Assembly (NCBI RefSeq): GCF_001939735.1
Contig: NZ_MJIL01000053.1
Location: 62,391 to 126,390, forward strand
Origin: Photobacterium proteolyticum
Lineage (GTDB): Bacteria; Pseudomonadota; Gammaproteobacteria; Enterobacterales; Vibrionaceae
Length of the DNA stretch: 64,000 bases
Direction: 5' to 3'
In this document: positions 18,936-28,728 of the stretch, piece after piece
How positions within the stretch are numbered: the first letter of the stretch is position 1
How the letters are laid out: each line of letters starts with the position of its first letter
Translations under genes and position numbers: made by a program
The notes under the pieces: generated by a model
Databases searched by the model: none
The model's input: the letters and a program-made list of their open reading frames with translations, nothing else
Told to the model about the DNA's origin: nothing

Positions 18936-19715
18936 TTACACCGAGAACTTGGTGCCGATACTCTGGCCATCGAACAAGGCTTCCAGCTTGTCCGGGTAAC
19001 GCCAGGTCGCCACTTCAATCGGCCGTCCCAGTGCTTTCGCAGCTTCGAAAGCAGCCCGTACCTTGACGACCATGCCATCGGTGATCACGGCCTGGGTGAT
19101 CAGCGCCTCGGCTTCGTTTTCAGTCAGGCTGGCAATCAGCCGCCCTTTGCCGTCCAGCACACCGCTGACATCCGACAGCAGAACCAGTTCAGCATCCAGC
19201 GCCGCCGCCACCGCAACCGCCGCCTGATCGGCATTGACGTTCATCAGTTCGCCATCACCATCAAGGCCAATCGAGCTGACAATCGGCAAATAGCCAGAGG
19301 CCATAATCAGCTTCACCAGTTCGCTATTGCCCGGGGCAGCCTTGCCGACTGAACCCAGCTCCGGGTCCAGCTCAGTGATCTGGCACAGGCCGCCATCGGC
19401 AAGGCTCAGACCCACAGCAGCTACGCCTGATTTAATCGCCTGTCCCTGCAAAACTTTGTTGGCCGTACCGGCCAGCGCGCCGGCAATGAAGGGAATATGC
19501 TCTTTCGGGGTCACCCGCAGGCCTTCTTTCTTTACGGTCTCGTGCTGCAGTTTTTCCATCAGGTCGTCAACCAGATAGCCGCCGCCGTGAACCAGCAATA
19601 GTGGTCGCTGGGCTTTTTCCTGATAATGGCTGATCGCACCGAACAGTTTTTCCAGCGTGTCCGTGCATGACAGCACAGCACCACCTAACTTAATTACCAA
19701 AGGGACCTGACTCAT
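18936..19715 (-). CDS. argB: Acetylglutamate kinase
   Basis: Phosphorylates N-acetylglutamate, the second step of the acetylated arginine pathway. The 259 residues begin with [11 protein letters not shown] and carry [11 protein letters not shown] for phosphate binding. [25 protein letters not shown] follows, typical of amino-acid kinases. The short N-terminus without an extra helix resembles the E. coli dimeric, arginine-insensitive enzyme rather than the hexameric feedback-inhibited type (an inference from length). It lies 11 bp after argC. Confidence 0.97.
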   Translation of the reverse strand: MSQVPLVIKLGGAVLSCTDTLEKLFGAISHYQEKAQRPLLLVHGGGYLVDDLMEKLQHETVKKEGLRVTPKEHIPFIAGALAGTANKVLQGQAIKSGVAAVGLSLADGGLCQITELDPELGSVGKAAPGNSELVKLIMASGYLPIVSSIGLDGDGELMNVNADQAAVAVAAALDAELVLLSDVSGVLDGKGRLIASLTENEAEALITQAVITDGMVVKVRAAFEAAKALGRPIEVATWRYPDKLEALFDGQSIGTKFSV

Positions 19716-19726
19716 GGTGCTACCTC

Positions 19727-20740
19727 CTAAACCAACGCCGTTAATTGCGGGAAATCATTTCGAATATTTATGCACTGCATCGCTTGAGATGAGGCACCTT
19801 TCAATAAGTTGTCAATTGCCGATGTTAAAATAATGTGTTGACCCTGTACCTTCCAGCCAATATCGCAGAAGCAAGTGTTAACAACATTTTGAATACTTGC
19901 CGTTTGCTCGCCCAGCAACCTGACAGCATGCTGGCCACTCTGGCCCTGATAGGCTTGCTGCATGGCCTCGGCTACTTTCCCGGCATCAACACCCGGGGCT
20001 AACTTGGCCGTAATCGTTGCCAGGATCCCGCGCTTAAAGTTGCCGAGATGAGGGGTGAAAATCACATCGCAACCAAGGTGCGTCGCAATCTCAGGCTGGT
20101 GACGATGACCGAAGACGCCATAGGCCTGCAGGCTGACCTCACAGAAGCTGTTGACCATAGTGGCTTTACGGCCAGCGCCGGAAACACCGCTCACCGCATT
20201 GATAACAGGCCACTGGTCTTTATCAATAAGGTTAGCCTCCAAAAGCGGTTTCAGCGCCAGCTGCGATGCGGTTGGGTAGCAGCCCGGAACAGCCACAAGC
20301 TGCGCCTGCTTAATCGCCTGGCTATTCCACTCGGCCAGACCATAAACCGCCTTCTCCAGCCACTGCTGATGCTGATGTTCGAAGCCGTAGTACTGGGTAT
20401 AGAAGTCATCGCCTTGCACCCGAAACGCACCTGACAAATCAAACACCTGACAGTCCTTGGAGAGAAAAATCGTTGCCAAGTCGTGGCTAACCTCGTGGGC
20501 CGTGGCCAGCAGGACGATATCTGCCTTGGCGGCAACCGCAGCAGGATCCGTCAAAGGCTGAAGCGGCAGATCGACAATCCCTTTGAGCTGTCCATGCAGG
20601 TCGCTGACTGGCTTATTGGCATCAAGGCTATTTGCCGATACATACAGGCCCGCCAGATTCAGTTGAGGATGGGTGTGCACCATTTTCGCCAGCTCTGCGC
20701 CGGTATAACCGCTGGCACCGATAATGAAGGTGTTCAACAT
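19727..20740 (-). CDS. argC: N-acetyl-gamma-glutamyl-phosphate reductase
   Basis: NADPH-dependent reduction of acetylglutamyl phosphate to the semialdehyde. The 337 residues have the N-terminal Rossmann motif [15 protein letters not shown] and the catalytic cysteine in [14 protein letters not shown] conserved substrate region [34 protein letters not shown] follows. It is the first gene of argCBGH. The start codon has a modest GGAA Shine-Dalgarno and is preceded by an unusually long leader of about 258 nt, described separately. The argE gene that normally diverges here is absent. Confidence 0.97.
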   Translation of the reverse strand: MLNTFIIGASGYTGAELAKMVHTHPQLNLAGLYVSANSLDANKPVSDLHGQLKGIVDLPLQPLTDPAAVAAKADIVLLATAHEVSHDLATIFLSKDCQVFDLSGAFRVQGDDFYTQYYGFEHQHQQWLEKAVYGLAEWNSQAIKQAQLVAVPGCYPTASQLALKPLLEANLIDKDQWPVINAVSGVSGAGRKATMVNSFCEVSLQAYGVFGHRHQPEIATHLGCDVIFTPHLGNFKRGILATITAKLAPGVDAGKVAEAMQQAYQGQSGQHAVRLLGEQTASIQNVVNTCFCDIGWKVQGQHIILTSAIDNLLKGASSQAMQCINIRNDFPQLTALV

Positions 20741-20817
20741 ATGAAATTCCGTTTTTAATGCGTTAAGTAATTAATACTTGGTGTTTGAAACTATGCTGCA
20801 GATGCAGCGGATGAAGG

Positions 20818-20888
20818 GGTGCACGAGCGCACCAGGCGATGAGACTTAGCGTCGTCGGAGGGAATTCAGATTGTGAATAGTCGCCTGG
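20818..20888 (-). promoter_or_regulatory. Foldable segments around the arg leader peptide
   Basis: In transcript order: CCAGGCGA (20888-20881), inside the leader peptide frame, can pair over 8 bp with TCGCCTGG (20839-20832). The last two bases of that partner also belong to the stem GGTGC / GCACC (20833-20829 with 20822-20818). Another hairpin, GCTGC-ATCT-GCAGC, follows toward argC. AATTCC within the frame is complementary to GGAATT at the argC ribosome binding site. No classical T-run terminator is seen, so control could be translational or Rho-dependent. Confidence 0.45.
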
Positions 20889-20893
20889 ATCAT
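20846..20893 (-). CDS. Candidate arginine leader peptide (15 aa)
   Basis: ATG at 20893 opens a 15-codon frame, MIQATIHNLNSLRRR, closed by TAA at 20848-20846. The last three sense codons are CGA-CGA-CGC, so all three terminal residues are arginine. A ribosome binding site (AGGAAG, about 9 nt upstream) is present. The frame lies inside the leader transcribed from the argC promoter. The segment CCAGGCGA in codons 2-5 is perfectly complementary to TCGCCTGG just beyond the stop. The layout is that of an attenuation leader peptide. There is no direct proof that it is translated. Confidence 0.6.
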   Translation of the reverse strand: MIQATIHNLNSLRRR

Positions 20894-20971
20894 GTTAATA
20901 ACTTCCTACATTCAGCATCTTTAGCTATTCTTTGCGCTGATACTTAGCGTCGATATTGGCATCGATAAATG

Positions 20972-21010
20972 GCTAAATTTTTATTCATCTTGATTGCATT
21001 TATATGTTTA
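20972..21010. promoter_or_regulatory. Two ArgR-box-like sites
   Basis: 18-bp sites at 20972-20989 and 20993-21010, with centres 21 bp apart as in tandem ARG boxes. The first (core TAAATTTTTATTCA) fits TNTGAATWWWWATTCANW with three mismatches; the second is weaker, with about six. They overlap the argC -10 element and the start of the transcript, as expected for repression by ArgR. Confidence 0.55.
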
Positions 21011-21033
21011 CCGATTAATCCTTGGCCTGTCAA
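21005..21033 (-). promoter_or_regulatory. Predicted argCBGH promoter
   Basis: On the minus strand a perfect -35 TTGACA (21033-21028), a 17-bp spacer and a -10 TAAACA (21010-21005). Initiation would be near 20998, giving a leader of about 258 nt before argC. Confidence 0.6.
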
Positions 21034-21108
21034 CAGCAGGAATAAAAAAAATGTTAATTAGAATTGTCAGATCTAATACGCAGTAAGCGATGAAAGTTAT
21101 AGCACTAT

Positions 21109-21150
21109 GCGCAGAGAGCACACTAAATGGCGCAGAGAGCACACTAAATG
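21109..21150. repeat. Perfect 21-bp tandem duplication
   Basis: The 21-bp unit GCGCAGAGAGCACACTAAATG occurs twice in immediate succession (21109-21129 and 21130-21150) upstream of ppc. The unit length is a whole number of codons, so the overlapping small reading frame repeats seven residues. Confidence 0.95.
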
Positions 21151-21337
21151 CGTGTCTTATGACCCATTTTTACGAAAATTTGTTACATACTGGATTTCAT
21201 ATCATGACAAATATCAATCTAGCTTCAATTTATGGCGGCTAAATGTAATCAAAGTTGACCTGAAAGTGGGATCACGGATAGATTGTCACTAACGCAATTG
21301 CGATTTGGATGTAACAAAATTACGAGATGGATGCGAT

Positions 21338-23968
21338 ATGAACGAAAAGTACAGCGCGTTAAGAAGTAACGTCAGTATGCTCGGCCACCTGCTGGGTAAT
21401 ACCATTAAAGATGCGCATGGCGAGCCACTACTAGATAAAGTGGAAGCTATACGTAAGTTATCTAAATCTGCCCGCGCAGGAAATCAGGATGATCGTGAGA
21501 AACTGATCGATGAGTTGCAAAACCTGCCTGATGACGAGCTACTGCCGGTAGCCCGTGCCTTTAGCCAGTTCCTAAACCTAACCAATATTGCCGAACAGTA
21601 TCACACGGTATCCCGCCACTGCGAAGAACACATCTGCAGCCCGGACTCTATCGATACCCTGTTTGGCAAACTCAGCAACAGTGATATCAGCCAGTTTGAC
21701 TCGATTCAGGCGGTACGTGATCTGAACATCGAACTGGTACTGACGGCGCACCCTACCGAAATTGCCCGTCGTACCATGATCCACAAGCTGGTGCAGATCA
21801 ACAAATGCCTCTCCAAGCTGGAGCTGAGCGAGCTGTCTCCAAGCGAGCGCCAACGTGTCGAACAGCGCCTCGAGCAGCTGATTGCCCAGGCGTGGCACTC
21901 TGATGTGATCCGCCAGCAGCGCCCGACCCCGCTTGACGAGGCCAAATGGGGCTTTGCCGTTGTCGAAAACTCCCTATGGCAGGCCGTACCGGAATTCCTG
22001 CGCCAGTTCGACGAGAAACTAACAACCCACCTTGGCGAAGGCCTGCCGATTGATGCCTCGCCGGTGAAATTCTCCTCCTGGATGGGTGGTGACCGTGACG
22101 GCAACCCGTTTGTGACCTCGTCGGTCACCCGCGAAGTCATGCTGCTGTCGCGCTGGAAAGCCGCCGATCTGTACCTGAGCGATATCCAGGAGCTGGTCAG
22201 CGAACTGTCGATGGTCAAATGCAACGACCAGGTGCGCGAACTGGCCGGTGACGAGCACGAACCTTACCGTGCCATCCTCAAGGATCTACGTGCCAAGCTC
22301 ACCAATACCCGTGACGTGCTTGACGCCCAGATTAAAGGCCTGAGCGTGCCTAACTTCGGCATTATCGAGCATGTCGACCAGCTGTGGGATCCGCTTTATG
22401 CCTGTTACCAGTCGCTACACGAATGCGGCATGGGCATCATTGCCGACGGCTTGCTGCTGGACGTGCTGCGTCGCATCAAGTGTTTCGGCGTCCACCTGGT
22501 ACGTCTGGATATCCGCCAGGAAAGTACCCGCCACTCAGATGTCATTTCCGAGCTAACCCGTCACCTGGGCCTCGGCGACTACGATCAATGGAGCGAGCAG
22601 GACAAGGTCGCCTTCCTGGTGCGCGAGCTGGCCTCCAAACGCCCGCTACTGCCTCGTGACTGGCAGCCTTCACCTGATGTCCAGGAAGTGATCGAAACCT
22701 GTAAGGCGATTGCCGAGCAGCCACGTGAAGCCCTGGGTGCCTATGTGATTTCCATGGCCCGTACTGCCTCAGATGTTCTGGCTGTCCACCTGCTGCTGAA
22801 AGAAGCAGGCTGTCCGTTCAGAATGGATGTCTGTCCGCTGTTCGAGACACTGGACGATCTCAACAATGCCGAATCGGTCATCAAGCAGCTACTGAATATC
22901 GACTGGTACCGTGGCTTTATCCAGAACTTCCAGATGGTCATGATCGGCTACTCGGACTCGGCCAAAGATGCCGGCGTGATGGCAGCTGGCTGGGCCCAGT
23001 ACCGCGCGATGGAAGCCCTGGTTGATGTCTGTGAAGAAGCCGGTGTCGAGCTGACCCTGTTCCACGGCCGTGGCGGCTCTATCGGTCGCGGCGGTGCGCC
23101 AGCACACGCTGCACTGCTGTCACAACCGCCACGCAGCCTGAAAGGCGGCCTGCGCGTTACCGAGCAGGGTGAGATGATCCGCTTCAAGCTCGGCCTGCCG
23201 GAAGTTGCCGTCAACAGCCTGAGCCTGTACACCAGTGCGATTCTGGAAGCCAACCTGCTACCGCCACCAGCGCCAAAACAAGACTGGCGTGAACTGATGG
23301 ATGTGCTGTCTGAAGTTTCCTGCGAAGCCTACCGCGACGTGGTACGCGGCAATGAAGAGTTTGTCCCATACTTCCGCGCGGCCACACCGGAGCTGGAGCT
23401 AGGCAAACTGCCGCTGGGCTCGCGTCCGGCCAAGCGTAACCCGAAAGGCGGCGTAGAGAGCCTGCGTGCCATACCGTGGATTTTCGCCTGGAGTCAGAAC
23501 CGTCTGCTACTGCCAGCCTGGCTGGGCGCCGGCGAGGCGATTCAATTCTCGATTGACAAGGGCCATGCCCAGCAGCTGGAAGATATGTGCCGCGAGTGGC
23601 CATTCTTCTCGACTCGCCTTGGCATGCTGGAAATGGTGTTCACCAAAACCAACATCGGGATTGCCGAATACTATGATCAGCGCCTGACTGACAAGTCGCT
23701 GTGGCCTATGGGTCAGAAACTGCGCAATCAGCTGCAGGAAGACATCAAGGCCGTTCTGAATGTCGAGAACAGTGCCCACCTGATGGAACAGGACCCATGG
23801 GGTGCAGAGGCTATTCGCCTGCGTAACATCTATGTTGAGCCGCTGAATATGCTTCAGGCCGAGCTGCTGTACCGTACCCGTCAGCTAGATGAGCCATCGC
23901 CGATGCTGGAAGAGGCATTGATGGTAACCATAGCCGGTATCGCAACAGGCATGCGCAACACAGGCTAA
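21338..23968 (+). CDS. ppc: Phosphoenolpyruvate carboxylase
   Basis: Carboxylates phosphoenolpyruvate to oxaloacetate, the main anaplerotic reaction. The start is set at [20 protein letters not shown], with GAGATGGA upstream, giving 876 residues as in vibrios; a GTG-type extension from 21305 is unlikely. Active-site signatures are [12 protein letters not shown] (His near 138), the glycine loop [18 protein letters not shown] and SYRDVVRG-like substrate residues. The C-terminus GMRNTG matches the conserved inhibitor-site tail. The gene diverges from argC, and a terminator follows. Confidence 0.97.
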   Translation: MNEKYSALRSNVSMLGHLLGNTIKDAHGEPLLDKVEAIRKLSKSARAGNQDDREKLIDELQNLPDDELLPVARAFSQFLNLTNIAEQYHTVSRHCEEHICSPDSIDTLFGKLSNSDISQFDSIQAVRDLNIELVLTAHPTEIARRTMIHKLVQINKCLSKLELSELSPSERQRVEQRLEQLIAQAWHSDVIRQQRPTPLDEAKWGFAVVENSLWQAVPEFLRQFDEKLTTHLGEGLPIDASPVKFSSWMGGDRDGNPFVTSSVTREVMLLSRWKAADLYLSDIQELVSELSMVKCNDQVRELAGDEHEPYRAILKDLRAKLTNTRDVLDAQIKGLSVPNFGIIEHVDQLWDPLYACYQSLHECGMGIIADGLLLDVLRRIKCFGVHLVRLDIRQESTRHSDVISELTRHLGLGDYDQWSEQDKVAFLVRELASKRPLLPRDWQPSPDVQEVIETCKAIAEQPREALGAYVISMARTASDVLAVHLLLKEAGCPFRMDVCPLFETLDDLNNAESVIKQLLNIDWYRGFIQNFQMVMIGYSDSAKDAGVMAAGWAQYRAMEALVDVCEEAGVELTLFHGRGGSIGRGGAPAHAALLSQPPRSLKGGLRVTEQGEMIRFKLGLPEVAVNSLSLYTSAILEANLLPPPAPKQDWRELMDVLSEVSCEAYRDVVRGNEEFVPYFRAATPELELGKLPLGSRPAKRNPKGGVESLRAIPWIFAWSQNRLLLPAWLGAGEAIQFSIDKGHAQQLEDMCREWPFFSTRLGMLEMVFTKTNIGIAEYYDQRLTDKSLWPMGQKLRNQLQEDIKAVLNVENSAHLMEQDPWGAEAIRLRNIYVEPLNMLQAELLYRTRQLDEPSPMLEEALMVTIAGIATGMRNTG

Positions 23969-24430
23969 CCTGATTGCCCGAACGTCCAAACGCTACTTTA
24001 AGGCCTTCCGCGTGAAGGCCTTTTTTTTCTGACCTCCCCAAAACCCAATCCTTCGCCTCAACCTGATCAGACCTGATATGCCATTTATACCTTTTACACA
24101 CTTTTTTTATTACAGTGACTCAATAATGAGACGTAATGTAACTAGTCGCATAGTCTAAAGTAATCACATGCACTGTGAACATGGATGAATCACAATATAT
24201 TGCAGTGCATCGGAAACCTTAAGATATAGACAAACATCACAAGATGAACAATTGGACGCTGCCCAAAATGGTTATTATCACTTTCTGGTGTCGATAAAGA
24301 TCACATTGATGTGTATGCTACGTGATCTCGATCAGGCACTGCAACAAGACGATTATAACAAACGCCAAAGAGCGAAGGGTAACGTCGGTCTGATTGTTTT
24401 TTATTTGTAGTATTTTAACGGATAGAAGAG
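23969..24430. other. Intergenic region ppc-aphA with nested inverted repeats
   Basis: After the ppc terminator about 400 bp of AT-rich sequence precede aphA, consistent with a heavily regulated promoter. At 24168-24210 ATGCACTG and CAGTGCAT form an 8-bp inverted repeat with a 27-nt spacer, enclosing a smaller TGTGA / TCACA pair with an 11-nt spacer. The spacing does not fit a CRP site. I cannot assign HapR/LuxR sites with confidence. Confidence 0.45.
24000..24029 (+). terminator. ppc terminator
   Basis: AAGGCCTTC-CGCGT-GAAGGCC followed by eight T residues, 32 bp after the ppc stop. Confidence 0.92.
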
Positions 24431-25000
24431 ATGTCACTACCACACGTAATTTTGACCGTGCTGAGCAATCGCGACGCAACCGGTTACGATATAACAAAAG
24501 AATTTTCCCACAGCATCGGCTACTTCTGGAAGGCAAGCCACCAGCAGGTTTACCGAGAGCTAAACAAAATGGCAACCAACGATCAGGTTACCTGCAAACT
24601 GGAACCGCAGGAAGGCAAGCCGGATCGTAAAGTATACTCCATCACTGATCTGGGCCGTCAGGCACTGTTTGAGTGGTTCCAGGAGCCTGCTCGCAACCCA
24701 ACCATCCGCGATGAGTTCTCTGCCAAACTACTGGTTTGTGGCGTGCACAATTCTGTGCCGATGCAACAACAGCTGGAAGGGCTGATTGAAGAGTCTCACA
24801 CGCTGATGAACCACTACCACGAACTGGAGAAAGTCCATTTCGGCGACTACAAGAACATGGACCGTCAGGCACGCCTTGATCGTCTAACGCTTCGCCGTGG
24901 TATTCACAACCGTCAGGCGTGGATTGACTGGGCTGAAGAAGTACTGGTTGAGCTGAAGGACATGGACAGTGCAGACAGCAAGGTAGCCCTTAACGGCTAA
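24431..25000 (+). CDS. aphA: PadR-family quorum-sensing regulator AphA
   Basis: Low-cell-density master regulator of vibrios, which opposes HapR/LuxR and activates virulence or biofilm genes in V. cholerae. The 189 residues start MSLPHVILTVLSNRDATGYDITKEF and run through SIGYFWKASHQQVYRELNKM, the winged helix almost identical to the V. cholerae protein. EPQEGKPDRKVYSIT follows, then a C-terminal helical dimerisation part. It is somewhat longer than the V. cholerae protein, with an extended C-terminus. Its position beside ppc is the same as in V. cholerae. In vibrios its mRNA is a Qrr small RNA target; no pairing site is verified here. Confidence 0.95.
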   Translation: MSLPHVILTVLSNRDATGYDITKEFSHSIGYFWKASHQQVYRELNKMATNDQVTCKLEPQEGKPDRKVYSITDLGRQALFEWFQEPARNPTIRDEFSAKLLVCGVHNSVPMQQQLEGLIEESHTLMNHYHELEKVHFGDYKNMDRQARLDRLTLRRGIHNRQAWIDWAEEVLVELKDMDSADSKVALNG

Positions 25001-25022
25001 CTTGGCACCTTATCCATTATCG

Positions 25023-25052
25023 AAAAAAGCCGCTTAATAAAGCGGCTTTTTT
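25023..25052. terminator. Bidirectional terminator aphA / metF
   Basis: AAAAAAGCCGCTT-AATA-AAGCGGCTTTTTT between the converging aphA and metF genes. Confidence 0.92.
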
Positions 25053-25083
25053 AATGGCTTTCAGAGCAGGAAGGAAAGCTTGC

Positions 25084-25989
<906 letters not shown>

Positions 25990-26046
25990 CTATTCCTTTC
26001 TGTTCCGGCCCCGGGCCTGCTCCCTAAAATGGTGACGCCATTAAAT

Positions 26047-26070
26047 AACCGTTTAGACGTCTATATGTCT
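26047..26070. promoter_or_regulatory. MetJ boxes upstream of metF
   Basis: Consecutive 8-bp units ending in a perfect AGACGTCT (26055-26062) and ATATGTCT (26063-26070, 6 of 8), preceded by a weaker unit (5 of 8). The same AGACGTCT-ATATGTCT pair occurs before metB/metJ. Confidence 0.85.
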
Positions 26071-26173
26071 ACAGAATGTCTTGTAACCAATTTAATGTCA
26101 ACAAAGTGAACATGAATATTTCTCAAGTTGATCTTGCACGATCTTCAACATAGCGAACATCGCACTAATAAGC

Positions 26174-26198
26174 AAAAGCCCGCAAGATGCGGGCTTTT
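26174..26198 (-). terminator. metBL terminator
   Basis: Read on the minus strand, AAAAGCCCGC-ATCTT-GCGGGCTTTT follows metL by about 100 bp and precedes the metF promoter, so metF is a separate unit. Confidence 0.85.
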
Positions 26199-26295
26199 CA
26201 CTACAAACTAGCGATTCATACTGTAAGGGGATTTATTGGCGAGACCTTCGACCACACTAGCATTCCCTTGTGCGATCTTTGCCTGTCAAAAGCCG

Positions 26296-28728
26296 CTATA
26301 ACATCGCTGCCAACCGGTTAATGTCAGACAGCAATGCCCCGGCAGTCACATCCCGACCGGCACCCGGTCCACGGATCACCAGCGGGTTATCCCGGTACCA
26401 GCGACTTTCAATGGCAAAGATATTGTCACAGGGTAGCAGGTTTGCCAGTGCATGCTCCTGTTGCAGGGCTTCGACTCCGACACCGGCCTTGCCGTTTTTG
26501 TCCAAACGGGCCACATAGCGCAGTACCTTGCCTTCCTTCTGCGCCTTGACCAGCCGCTCATTGAGCAGCTCATCCAACACACCGGCCTGCTCGAAAAAGC
26601 CGTCCAGTGTCAGCGGAGCCAATTCCTCAGGGACCAGGGATTCCACCCTAACCTGCTCCGGCTCCAAGTCCAGCCCAGACTCTCGGGCCAGGATCACCAG
26701 CTTGCGCATCACATCACTGCCATCGAGATCATGACGGGGATCCGGCTCTGTCAGCCCCTGTTGCCAAGCCTGTTCTATCAGCTGGGAGAAAGGCAGCGTA
26801 CCATCGAACTGCTGGAACAGCCATGACAGCGTGCCAGAGAAAATCCCCGACAGGGCAATAATATCATCGCCACTTTCACGCAAGTCCCGCACCGTATGGT
26901 TGACCGGCAGTCCAGCCCCTACCGTGGCGTTATACAGCCAATGACGGCTGCTCTTGGCAAACGCATCCTGTACGGCATGATAATCCTCTCCCGAGGCAGA
27001 GCCGGCAACCTTGTTGGCGGAAATCAGATGCAGGCCGCTTTCGGCAATCTGCGGGTATTTGGCCGCCAGCTCGGCGCTGGCTGTCACATCCAGTACCATC
27101 ACATCATCATAAGGGTGTGCGGCCAGCACATTCAGCAGCTCGCCTTCGGCATAATCAACCGCTTCGTCATCAAAAGCTGTCAGTGCCCGGGTCGGTTCAA
27201 TCCCCTGAAAGTCAATCCAATGGCGGCAGCTATCGGCTACCCCCACAAGAGTAAAGCTCATTCCATGACGTTTCTCCAGCTGTACCTTTTCACGGTCAAA
27301 CAACTCCAGCCAGCGACTGCCGATATTGCCTTTGCCACACAGTACCAGACCAATCCGTTTCTGTGCCTGGAACAGGCTCTGGTGGATCTGCGCCACCAGC
27401 GGGGCCGTATCAATCTTTCTAAGCACAGCCACCAGGCTCAACCCCGAGTCCGGCTCGGTCGTGAACTCAACAGGCTGGTTCTTTAGCTGATGATAAAACC
27501 CGTAGCAGTGGACGGCGTTGTTGACCACCCCGGCTCCGACAGCGGCCACCACCGAGAAGCCATCCCGCAGACGAAGCTCCGCGGTAATACCGCTGTCTTG
27601 CAGCAGGCCCAATACATTGTTGACGACCTCACCGGTATACGCGAGCAGAATACGTCCCTGATCAGCCTCGACACTCTGGGCCAATGGCAGTAGCTGAGCC
27701 CGCTGCAGGGTTCGCTCCAGCTCACCCAAAATAGGCTCGAAGTCATGGGAGCGAGCCACATCCAGCTCAATCAGACAGACATCATCAAGCGAAGTGATAA
27801 TCTTGGCCCCGCGCCCCGAAGCCAGTACCCGCTCTACCCGTGTCGATCCCGACTCGGGCTGGTGACTACAGCGCAACGTGAGGTCAATCGAACTCTGGGC
27901 GACAGGCTGCAATGTCCGGCTGTGAAGTACCGGTGCCGCCAGCCTCGCGAGCTCGCTGGCCTCATCCAGCCGCAGCAAAGGCAGCAAGCAGGCATCCCCG
28001 ACTTTACGCGGGTCGGCACTGTATACCCCGGCAACGTCACTCCAGATTGTGACTCTCGAGACTTCAGCCAACGCGCCAATGATGGTCGCCGAATAGTCCG
28101 AGCCATTGCGACCCAGCAATACGGTTTCACCTTTCTGGTTACGGGCCATAAAGCCGGTGATCACGATCCGGTGCTGGCTGTGCTGGGCCAGCTGCGCCTT
28201 AAGCAGCGGCCACGACAGGGCCCGATCCACTTCCGGCTGAGCCGAGCGCTCCGCCCGTAGAAACTCTCGTGAGTCAAGGTGTCCGGATGACAAGCCATTT
28301 TGCACCAGCAAGGCAGACAGTAAACGTGCCGACCACAGTTCACCATGCCCCAAAATTGCTGCGATCGCCGCCTCGTCGAGCTTGGACTCGCCCAACCGGG
28401 CGAGCTCGCTAAGTTCAAAATGTAGCTGAGTCTGCAATTCATCTGCCACCGAGCCTGTTACTAGCTCAGTGATCAGCTGTTGCTGGAAGGCACGTAGTTC
28501 CTGTAGGGCCTCGTGGGCCTGACGGCCATCCTTGCCCAGCAGTTCGACCCAGGCAATCAGGCGGTTGGTTGTTTTCCCGGCAGCCGACACCACAATCAAA
28601 TCATCACTGCCGGAGTGTTCTTGCAAAATCGTCACCACCCGACGATAACAGTCGGGATCGGCAAGGCTACTGCCGCCGAACTTATGTAACTGCCGCAGGG
28701 CTGTCTGTCTGTTTACGGGCTGGCTCAT
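26296..28728 (-). CDS. metL: Bifunctional aspartokinase II / homoserine dehydrogenase II
   Basis: Catalyses the first and third steps from aspartate toward methionine. The 810 residues combine an aspartokinase domain (HKFGGSSLADPDCYRRV near 15-31; FMARNQKGETVLLGRNGSDYS), regulatory ACT-like segments and a homoserine dehydrogenase domain from about residue 460. The latter shows VLCGKGNIGSRWLELF for NAD(P) binding, ANKVAGS, and VGAGLPVNHTVRDLRESGDDI. Its start overlaps the metB stop by 4 bp (ATGA), so the two are translationally coupled as in E. coli metBL. Confidence 0.97.
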   Translation of the reverse strand: MSQPVNRQTALRQLHKFGGSSLADPDCYRRVVTILQEHSGSDDLIVVSAAGKTTNRLIAWVELLGKDGRQAHEALQELRAFQQQLITELVTGSVADELQTQLHFELSELARLGESKLDEAAIAAILGHGELWSARLLSALLVQNGLSSGHLDSREFLRAERSAQPEVDRALSWPLLKAQLAQHSQHRIVITGFMARNQKGETVLLGRNGSDYSATIIGALAEVSRVTIWSDVAGVYSADPRKVGDACLLPLLRLDEASELARLAAPVLHSRTLQPVAQSSIDLTLRCSHQPESGSTRVERVLASGRGAKIITSLDDVCLIELDVARSHDFEPILGELERTLQRAQLLPLAQSVEADQGRILLAYTGEVVNNVLGLLQDSGITAELRLRDGFSVVAAVGAGVVNNAVHCYGFYHQLKNQPVEFTTEPDSGLSLVAVLRKIDTAPLVAQIHQSLFQAQKRIGLVLCGKGNIGSRWLELFDREKVQLEKRHGMSFTLVGVADSCRHWIDFQGIEPTRALTAFDDEAVDYAEGELLNVLAAHPYDDVMVLDVTASAELAAKYPQIAESGLHLISANKVAGSASGEDYHAVQDAFAKSSRHWLYNATVGAGLPVNHTVRDLRESGDDIIALSGIFSGTLSWLFQQFDGTLPFSQLIEQAWQQGLTEPDPRHDLDGSDVMRKLVILARESGLDLEPEQVRVESLVPEELAPLTLDGFFEQAGVLDELLNERLVKAQKEGKVLRYVARLDKNGKAGVGVEALQQEHALANLLPCDNIFAIESRWYRDNPLVIRGPGAGRDVTAGALLSDINRLAAML

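Larger units (their letters stand above)
20741..21337. other. Divergent intergenic region argC-ppc
   Basis: This 597-bp stretch holds the argC leader and promoter on the minus strand and presumably the ppc promoter on the plus strand. In Vibrio cholerae the argE gene occupies this interval; no trace of it is recognisable here. A 61-codon frame at 21107-21292 (MRREHTKWRREHTKC...) contains the 21-bp tandem repeat described separately and is probably not a real gene. Confidence 0.6.

Noticed and set aside
21107-21292. A 61-codon frame before ppc as a protein gene
   Set aside because: Its ribosome site is weak, it contains a tandem duplication, and its residue content (many Tyr, Phe, Lys and Cys in an AT-rich region) looks non-coding.
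24174-24194. TGTGA ... TCACA as a CRP site upstream of aphA
   Set aside because: The spacer is 11 bp rather than 6, so the half-sites are not on the correct face for CRP.
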